Shown here piece by piece: positions 60,001 to 64,000 of a stretch of 64,000 bases of DNA. The DNA is from Breviolum minutum Mf 1.05b.01 (lineage: Eukaryota; Sar; Dinophyceae; Suessiales; Symbiodiniaceae). The stretch covers positions 24,148 to 88,147 of the forward strand of contig DF241146.1 of NCBI GenBank assembly GCA_000507305.1, given 5' to 3'. Numbering within the stretch: position 1 is the stretch's first letter; every line of letters starts with the position of its first letter. The notes under the pieces were generated by a model that was not told the DNA's origin, ran no database searches, and worked only from the letters and a program-made list of their open reading frames with translations. The position numbers and the translations under genes are program-made.

Positions 60001-62602
60001 TCGCAGTTATCCTTTTCTCTCCCCTTCGTGGGGTCGTTCATATCGTGTGGAAACTTAGAGTGTTCTTCACTACCTGTCACTTATGCAGTTGTTCGCAACT
60101 TTGCATATCTTCATACAAACACTTAAGAAGCAATATATATATATATGATATATATATATATGGTTGTATATACGTAGTTTGTATGGAGCACAAACCCCCA
60201 GATTGGGAAGCATCTTGGCTGGGAACCTCCCATTTGTTTCAAAATTCTGAGCTCCCCATCAGCGCTGCATCGGGTCCCGAGTCGTGGACCTGTCATGTTG
60301 TCCAGTAGCTTCCACTGGGGGAAATCAGCGAATTTTAAGGGAATAACATCGGGGTTGATCCTCCAAGAAATCCCCTTTTCCCCCACCTCTCACACCCAAA
60401 AAACAAAAAAAACACCTTCACCCAACGAAAAAACACATTGAATTTTGAAGCCAGTTGGTGTGTAAAATTACGACTGCTGCCAAGGTCCAGTGAAATTGAT
60501 CATCCAGTAGTCCAACATAGCTCCAAAATGCTCTAAAACTGAAAATTCACCATGAAAGTATACGGATATACACTATAAATTAAATAGATGTACAACCTTT
60601 GTCCAAAGAAAAATCAAAAACTTTCAACATATTATATATTTCTTGACGATTCTATCGTCAACGGTGGCCCTAGAAACTTTCCCTCCAACTGGAGCACCTC
60701 TGATCCACGTTGTTCAGACTCTCGAAGTTTGGCCTCCCGTTGATCCCAGGTTTCCCCCCATTGACATGCTTGGAAATTGGTGCTTCATCATATCTTTGTA
60801 CAGCTGGGGCGCTGAATCATCATACTTGGAAAGTGTACCGTACAAAGAATGTCTAGTCCATTTTTATATGTTTTGGATATTTTTGGTAACGGCACTATAC
60901 CATTTCAAAGTCCAACACTAGTTTGAGTCCGAGGGTTGGCGCGGACAGCGGCTTCTGACATGGAAGATGATCCCGAAAACACCTGAATCCTCCGAGGTTG
61001 CTATCAAAGGCATGTTGGAGGTTGCTGAATATACACTCAAAGATCATCACAAGCAGAATGCGTATCTCCTCAATCAGTGAAGGAAAAGAAACTTACTATC
61101 AACGAGTCAACATGTATATACCTCCATCCAAACATGACGACGAGCTAAACCACTGATTACTATGACTGAACCAAATGACCATGTTGATCCAATCCCTACA
61201 TCCGTTGCTCACCAAACAAGTGACCTGTTTGCTCATGGACAAAACATGATTCAACAAACAAACCTGAAAAAAGGCTAGGGCTACGGTTCACTTCCAAAAA
61301 TGGCCATGAACATCACTCCTCTCTGGATCATCTTCTTCATTCAGCTATGTATCAAACCAGTGAGTAAACTTCGCATCATGAAACAGAGCCCAGAAAAAAA
61401 TCCACCTCTGTGAAACTATTACCTGTTACAGTAATATCTTTTCAGTCGCACATGTTTTTGTTGATTCCCTAAATAAATGCCTGATATTCCTGACTTTCCC
61501 ACAGTTTACTATCAAAACAAACGCCAACTCCATCGCCTCCAATTCACTGATACGTGTGGCCATGAGTTGTGCCGCTGAGTCTTTGAGGTTGTCACCATCA
61601 GAGGCCTGACCAAGGTGATAGGGTGATAGGTGAAAAATCTGCCAGTTTTTCGCCACACAACCTGGTGCTTGTTGAAATTCAGAAACTTCACAACCCGGCT
61701 GCAGGCAAGTTCTTTTTTTAACTGAAAATACCCCAAAGCAAATGTGGTAAATCCTCCAAGGACCATTGACCATGGTAATCTCATTCTGTGGTACTATTTT
61801 ATACCGGCTCACAGCCACTCTTACTTTCTTGGAACAGTGACATTATCAATCTATGCACCTTGAATTACACCTTGTCACCTACCTATGAACCACATGAATG
61901 CTCCACCATCTACCCCGTGGTCAAAGTATAGATGGTACAATTATCACTTTGGTTTCTCATAGCCCTTCAATTAACCAAATTTTGAGAGTTGCCTGATCAA
62001 TCTACTTTGATATTGTGAATAGCATTGTCAGGTTTTACAAGTTAAAAATCTCCAATTTGAAGGGAACCGAAACCCCGAATATCTGCCGCTGCTCCAAATC
62101 TGCTTGGCTGCCAATCTTTTACTCAACTGCAAACTTCAGACCAAGGCTGGAGTGACGTGACGATGGTCCTGGAAGCCTGTCTATTCGAGAATCTTCCTCA
62201 TCCCTTGCTATTGAAAAGACAACAGAGTCAACAACATTCCATCCATTCTTTGCCTTTTCTAATTGTCATAGTCTTTGTTAGCAGGAAGCCACAATGCATC
62301 ATGAAGAAATACGTTTGAGATTGAGTCTTGAGAACACCCACAAATCATCCACATCCCCTCGATTTATTCTCCCCGGAGGATGTTTCCAACGACAACAACA
62401 AGGGGTATACAGTTTGATGCAAAGGGTACGACACTAGCCCTTTCTGGTTGATGGTTTCGATCCCACGAAAAGATCCAAAAAATGGTAGTCTTGGCACCAT
62501 TCTTGGAACCAATCAGCAATTCGTTCTTCATCACGATGAACTGGCGGTGCAAAGGGCCATTGTTGCCATTTTTTTGTGTCTGTGTGACCCTTGCAACAAA
62601 AC
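51008..62602 (-). CDS. Coiled-coil protein gene hosting the copia element (partial model)
   Basis: Function unknown. Minus-strand exons: 62602-62510 (RQFIVMKNELLI, loosely like the start of a PH domain); an unresolved gap; 61605-61523 (LMATRISELEAMEL); 60852-60720 (APQLYKDMMKHQFPSMSMGG); 51461-51378 (KLKEAASRAAERLQEQAMK); 51136-51008 (ERQLERQLADASLSSGWTRM, ending NTITET before TAG). Phases agree across the last four exons, including the 9.26-kb GT-AG intron 60719-51462 that contains the retroelement. The charged, Ala/Leu/Glu-rich segments predict coiled coil in the C-terminal part. The gene ends 637 bp before the tubulin ATG on the same strand. The 5' end lies outside the resolved part, possibly beyond 62.6 kb. 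I do not recognise the family. Confidence 0.65.
51960..52236 (+). repeat. 5' LTR of the copia element (277 bp)
   Basis: Begins TGTGAAGAATGTG and ends TATCTTCATA. It should carry the promoter and R region, but I see no TATA box I would defend. Confidence 0.95.
52237..52249 (+). other. Primer-binding site of the copia element
   Basis: TTGGTAGCGGAGC directly follows the 5' LTR. It resembles the initiator-Met tRNA half-molecule priming site (TGGTATCAGAGC) usual for copia elements. Confidence 0.65.
52283..52933 (+). CDS. Gag N-terminal part (copia)
   Basis: Structural protein forming the virus-like particle. It starts with ATG 47 bp after the LTR, encodes 216 residues (YIPKFENTTASYKEWRKRIA near the start, a copia-Gag-like Trp region, then helices with PDEVAGWLLLRRSGLT) and runs into RRWRNESPIRRR before TGA. 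The sequence expected to follow, EDDDETYEE and the zinc knuckle, is in the +1 frame, overlapping this one from 52806 to 52933. Confidence 0.85.
   Translation: MESAVGGDTQSAIYKDNYIPKFENTTASYKEWRKRIALYGRRMKQQNRSTEVGLNVLSTLTGASWRQCEDLSLDLLEKENGLDVILQRLDKQWQYDEKVEMPEAFEKYFLKMNRQPGQTLLVYCTECAQALRELTKYEVKIPDEVAGWLLLRRSGLTKEQKQLIQTTVGVKLKVAEVEKALYTILGQDHVSIPAGQRQSKFHGGRRWRNESPIRRR
52848..55439 (+). CDS. Gag C-terminus, protease, methyltransferase-like segment, integrase N-terminus (copia)
   Basis: One 863-codon frame. Acidic Gag tail; basic KGKHHKGRGKGKGKG; zinc knuckle CVRCGQYGHSVSTC (CX2CX4HX4C) near 53410; protease with CIQDGGASTFLVG near 53590, where DGG replaces the usual D-S/T-G. From about residue 489: VVWEVYSGEGQLSKEV, ATGWDF, IFMSPRCTLWSPMQ and HAHIEHPERSKAW, an order that recalls cytosine-C5 methyltransferase motifs I and IV. 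Then RCDKSHCHQPLEG and the integrase HHCC zinc finger (HRNLGH...CTHC) and the first catalytic Asp (VQCDVPW). It ends early because a 71-bp tandem duplication shifts the frame. The true protein entry is probably near 52915 by frameshift, not this ATG. Confidence 0.85.
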   Translation: MCRFLLDNDSPSFMVEGAGEMRVQYAEDDDETYEEKAYAAYGASLEANDDHDDGWDDESPEWGYYTGDYNFDAEAAYYNDEPADETLFDVESYDVAFATYIDAKKKMNGLRAARGFWPVVAVPGDSVPANSVQVMSQRPFQPTSGPQSKGKHHKGRGKGKGKGSSKSHNVSKGKGTAKQRSQSFMEQMCVRCGQYGHSVSTCPTRSTSSTNSVNKKRPADDSGVVAMAMPTEPFSNDHWITRDPDACIQDGGASTFLVGSEYLLRYLKWLEHIGFDVQTIPFKRTDKPFKFGGDGEGRAKWMAQLPVNLGGKVGRIQCHVIFGSTPMLLGRPILEMMDAVVDFGNWRMRLMDGNWQSVRKGRHGAMLLRLAEGVTSPQRLEDPVFDLINEEDDHDETERFDDYLEDMKARGRYASLAGVINDYMKSTQHDSEEQPEEVHHAVDDSESRVMHPKEVEKIFRLGMQQEKENQNEVKGIVMMARRNAPSKQKVVWEVYSGEGQLSKEVSKQGAKVERFGLATGWDFNKASHRKALLDRARDEEPDEIFMSPRCTLWSPMQNINIHSEEDAELLQERREQDHDTHLMMCRRLFLHQVKKGNHAHIEHPERSKAWSTKAFRNLPGYHMVFDQCMYGTMTIDDDGLPALVRKATGLHTTKRAMAVRMQKRCDKSHCHQPLEGNIPGSGISRCRAAENYGVELARHFAAGIMADEGLVEQVYMGEEETDEQTGVLKKLAATHGEQAARVAHRLHRNLGHPRTEVLLKILEEKNASENVKKAVRDLKCTHCQNFAPKKTTAPSRLDRAKEFNGTVQCDVPWLEMGSKKKSVAILSMVDKCTRFMAARIVADETAGQSYQWWTNALGSWQQG
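55317..55457 (+). repeat. 71-bp tandem duplication inside integrase
   Basis: The segment from GGCAATCTTATCAATGG to ATGAAACTGCGG occurs twice with a 71-bp offset and one internal difference (GGACAAATG versus GGACGAATG). Because 71 is not a multiple of 3, it breaks the integrase frame. Confidence 0.93.
55400..56443 (+). pseudogene. Integrase catalytic core and C-terminal part (copia), frame-shifted
   Basis: Continues integrase after the duplication. The second Asp (LKVDEAS) and the Glu (SIVERRHQLL) are spaced D-35-E, exactly as in active integrases. A Trp/basic C-terminal portion follows (RFHTIRWKGPAVVVAVQRD) and then an acidic, Gln/Pro-rich linker. The frame ends at 56443, while the homologous linker continues in another frame (PQLEPPSQLPTTN, from about 56440), so a one-base change lies near 56390-56430. 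Confidence 0.85.
56485..57369 (+). pseudogene. Linker before reverse transcriptase (copia), ended by TGA
   Basis: Acidic region followed by RLKFMEGKKAELASIFENGV and a TGA at 57367-57369. In copia RTs a Trp normally follows this N-x-V/T position, so TGA most likely replaces TGG. The same frame resumes directly after it with RT sequence. Confidence 0.85.
57373..58908 (+). CDS. Reverse transcriptase and RNase H (copia)
   Basis: Copies the element RNA into DNA and degrades the RNA strand. RT motifs: ARFVLKW, KARLVLQGFSD, the first catalytic Asp in VADVSTAFLQG, KLVKPIYGQADAPKAWY, and the catalytic pair in LHVDDMF. RNase H residues: Asp in AMSDAAWG, Glu in LNAEAQA, Asp in VIDAKALYD. The frame then leaves the expected path at a G run at 58797-58802 (after EVKWVSSEG). 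The first residues depend on reading through the TGA just upstream. Confidence 0.92.
   Translation: MEASPEAVDASRIMEARFVLKWANDGKGNLKAKARLVLQGFSDPDLLSGKLETSSPTLNRSSRQVMLSIMSILGWSAAVADVSTAFLQGDPQQRELWAKLPKDACQILNVPVGSLMKLVKPIYGQADAPKAWYVVAKRRLEAVGFQVHPLDGCLFRLFDSDGTLTAIIGLHVDDMFITGDVANKKYQETIAWLKEQFSFKHWTEHQEGKPLEFCGCDLDKKDGVWILNQSKYIKKVHPITVSPQLSDSKEVGPRDVSSLRGILGGLQWPATQTSPHLSATVSLLCGEVTRATVGTLRAANKALRFAKENGDVGLKFFNIGNPKDLALVAMSDAAWGVRADGQSQGGYLVVLTHRKALQGEECPYVVLDWRSYRLPRVSRSSLNAEAQACAGAMDAMEYLMTFWQGCFNAAFNLRDPGSKGRIEESALVIDAKALYDSLKAEVPQIQGDKRTKIETMIIKEKMKECSTEVKWVSSEGGILRWLDKAIGSSIVGRQIADTRLEVKVGHRISSC
58793..59683 (+). CDS. C-terminal extension of the copia polyprotein: hydrophobic segments, coiled coil, Cys/His cluster
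   Basis: After the end of RNase H (SDGLTKQSARQLLADRL) about 270 further residues follow that standard copia elements lack. There is a weakly hydrophobic segment (GLAQAIFLASMVS), a strong one (VALVTLLVITLSRISIW), a long charged coiled coil (about HDENLTLQEEIKELKEQVQ onward), and a compact cluster with Cys/His spacing (CKTQYGSRYHCRSNCSHL ... CFECGGHI) that could bind zinc. It stops at 59683, 155 bp before the 3' LTR. The role is unknown. Hydrophobic segment plus coiled coil recalls the envelope-like third region of some plant copia elements, but I see no signal peptide or homology. Confidence 0.75.
   Translation: MRGAYSDGLTKQSARQLLADRLRTHVLKLKSDTEFQAAKKKSPAERQKNARKYALSRTAMKTGGLAQAIFLASMVSTAEGVGKEATQNDWINVALVTLLVITLSRISIWSIFRNVFVAIWQQLVRPKLIANLTQSLHDENLTLQEEIKELKEQVQSSRQFARKFREQYDEAENWIGGLDRKIQEQKHHIVNVEFTVELLREQVRDKDEVIRGKNRIIAKRNEVLDRVRVPPTICKTQYGSRYHCRSNCSHLRNSERVMILKRCFECGGHINTDKFDDERFEDAEWADPELHDYEEM
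59839..60115 (+). repeat. 3' LTR of the copia element (277 bp)
   Basis: Same length and ends as the 5' copy; six substitutions, all transitions, no indels. Confidence 0.95.
60121..60719. other. Intron sequence downstream of the copia element
   Basis: Remainder of the coiled-coil gene intron. It contains a TA-rich palindromic stretch near 60132-60165. No further element seen. Confidence 0.5.
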
Positions 62603-62609
62603 CTTTAAC

Positions 62610-64000
62610 ATGCTCAGACAAAAGATGTTCCTGGTTCCTTCGTCTGTAGTGTAATGGGCCAGGTATGAATGTGAAGCTGAACAAGCTGGGAGACACTAGA
62701 AATGCCATTGAATGCTTTGAAGATATGCGCTGTCCCTGGGCAACAACTAAGAAAAAGACTTTTGGAAGCAATCATTCCGTCACCAAGGGAAAAGTGTAGA
62801 ACTCACCCTTTGACACTGATAACTACCGGCTACAAGTTCCTAAACATTTACGCCAATAACAGACCCTTTCCAAATCTGACTTTGTTCCAATTTGAGACCC
62901 AAAAAGAATCCCTTCCAGTCTGAATCAGCACATCTCTTCCGGGCCACTGTTTTTGATCCCTATCATTTTCCCGAACCTCGCATCTCCCTTAGCCTTGCAC
63001 AACCCCACACAAGTTCCCAAACTCCCACCTGTCCAACGTCGGGTCTCTTCCCACTCATCAAATGCCACACGCAAGCGAACACCTCACATGAATGATCCAT
63101 GAAAATGTGACAAGGAGCTGCACCAATAAAAGGGACTTTCACCCCAGTACATAGGGTATGAATATGTGTATGTATAGTATGTATAACATATATATATTAT
63201 ATATATATACCCCTCCCCCCAAGAGTCTACCTTTTTGGGGGGCAATTTGCTGCCAAGGAAATTGGGAGTCCCGAGTTGGGAGTTCAGAAGCTCAAAAACT
63301 CGACTCCACAAACTCAGATGAATTTGTAACAAGCCAAGAAAAAGTGTCCCAACTAGTATTACACTATCTAAATTCCATCATGAATCACTTTTCATCATCT
63401 CTATCTGCAATTTGTATTCTTTTGGTGTCCTTGAGAGCGTGCTTGTTTTGTTGGTGCACTGCGACCACATATGTACATCCTCGGCTGGTATTCAATGACG
63501 GGAAACATGAGTAAAGAGCACTACTATTGATACATAACGACCCTTTAAGGAAACCAGAAAACACGCATTTACTCATGGTTTCCCAAAGTTTGTACATTAC
63601 TGAATAATAGTATAGAAGATGTGCATATGATTTCGTATCTATTGCTGCCCTCTCCAAGATCTACAAGATGACTTGGGGGCTTGGAGGGGTCGCTGAGCAT
63701 ATAGCTCACCGCCCCATCGAGCTGAGTAGGTAATAAGAGTAGTGATGGGGCATGGNGGGGCATAGTTCGTTCATCCATTTTCACCTCATCATATCACCAT
63801 CCACCATATCCATTTTTCACCATCATTTTTCACCCACCATATCACCAAGAAAAATCACATCCATCAACCCATTTCATGCACCCATCTCATTATCATTTTT
63901 CAACTCCATTTTTCTTCACATTCATATCATCATTTTTTTTCCTCATCAATCATCTTCTACTATCATCTCATCATCATTTGAACTATGCCCCATGCCCCTT
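62610..64000. other. No gene resolved; low-complexity end
   Basis: Upstream part of the coiled-coil gene or intergenic. It contains a TA-rich island (63150-63215), one N at 63756 and, from about 63780, CATCATTTTTCACC-type low-complexity sequence to the end. Confidence 0.5.

Larger units (their letters stand above)
51960..60115 (+). mobile_element. Ty1/copia LTR retrotransposon, 8,156 bp, degenerate
   Basis: Complete from LTR to LTR, with the target duplication CAAAC at 51955-51959 and 60116-60120. Order: 5' LTR, primer site, Gag with zinc knuckle, protease, methyltransferase-like segment, integrase, linker, reverse transcriptase, RNase H, extra C-terminal region, 3' LTR. Integrase before RT places it in copia (Pseudoviridae-type) rather than gypsy. 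It lies antisense in an intron of the coiled-coil gene. The reading frame is broken in at least three places (55.3-55.45, 56.4 and 58.8 kb), plus a TGA at 57367 and a +1 step near 52.9 kb that may be natural or a mutation. The LTRs differ at only 6 of 277 positions, so insertion is fairly recent. Confidence 0.96.

Noticed and set aside
60698..60775. Alternative minus-strand frame reading WDQREAKLRESEQRGSE as the exon at 60.7 kb
   Set aside because: Looks like coiled coil, but the other frame (60852-60720) fits phase on both sides and has GT and AG borders.

Overview
The window looks like nuclear DNA of a dinoflagellate, most likely Symbiodiniaceae-like. The alpha-tubulin gene at 43.8-50.4 kb reads as a complete 453-codon protein only if its 12 introns use GT (6), GC (4) and GA (2) donors, and every downstream exon starts with G after AG. 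Mixed donors, an AG|G acceptor, tiny exons, abundant trinucleotide and TA-rich repeats and Ty1/copia elements all fit that lineage. No bacterial, organellar or rRNA/tRNA gene was recognised. Genes are split into many short exons, so I assembled them from reading frame, splice signals and phase agreement.

Layout. 0-9.3 kb is gene-poor: a pyrimidine tract, a GAACGAAT-type minisatellite, CAT/CAA/CA microsatellites, and a 266-bp exact duplication on either side of an N that looks like an assembly join. 9.4-11.1 kb (minus) is a multi-pass membrane protein kinase. 13.1-21.4 kb (minus, perhaps starting near 22.6 kb) is an ALDH3-class aldehyde dehydrogenase in 17 or more short exons, including 30-, 39- and 43-nt exons. 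23.9-29.6 kb (minus) holds exons of an unrecognised gene. 33.2-37.5 kb (minus) holds exons ending in a single-pass membrane protein C-terminus. 39.0-42.5 kb (plus) holds exons of an unrecognised low-complexity protein with an acidic C-terminal exon. 43.8-50.4 kb (minus) is alpha-tubulin. 51.0-62.6 kb (minus) is a coiled-coil protein gene.

Two LTR retroelements lie in introns. A 1,061-bp miniature element with 124/131-bp LTRs, a PBS-like site, a polypurine tract and an ATATA target duplication sits in tubulin intron 3, in the sense orientation. An 8,156-bp Ty1/copia element with 277-bp LTRs (6 differences) and a CAAAC target duplication sits antisense in a 9.26-kb intron of the coiled-coil gene. 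The large element encodes Gag, a zinc knuckle, protease, an unusual methyltransferase-like segment, integrase, RT and RNase H, then an extra tail with hydrophobic segments, a coiled coil and a Cys/His cluster. Its frame is broken by a 71-bp tandem duplication, single-base shifts and a TGA.

Most host genes read on the minus strand in a row (coiled-coil, tubulin, then after one plus-strand gene the remaining minus genes), as expected for dinoflagellate gene blocks. No operon-like functional link between them is evident. Exon models come from manual reading; transcripts would settle them.
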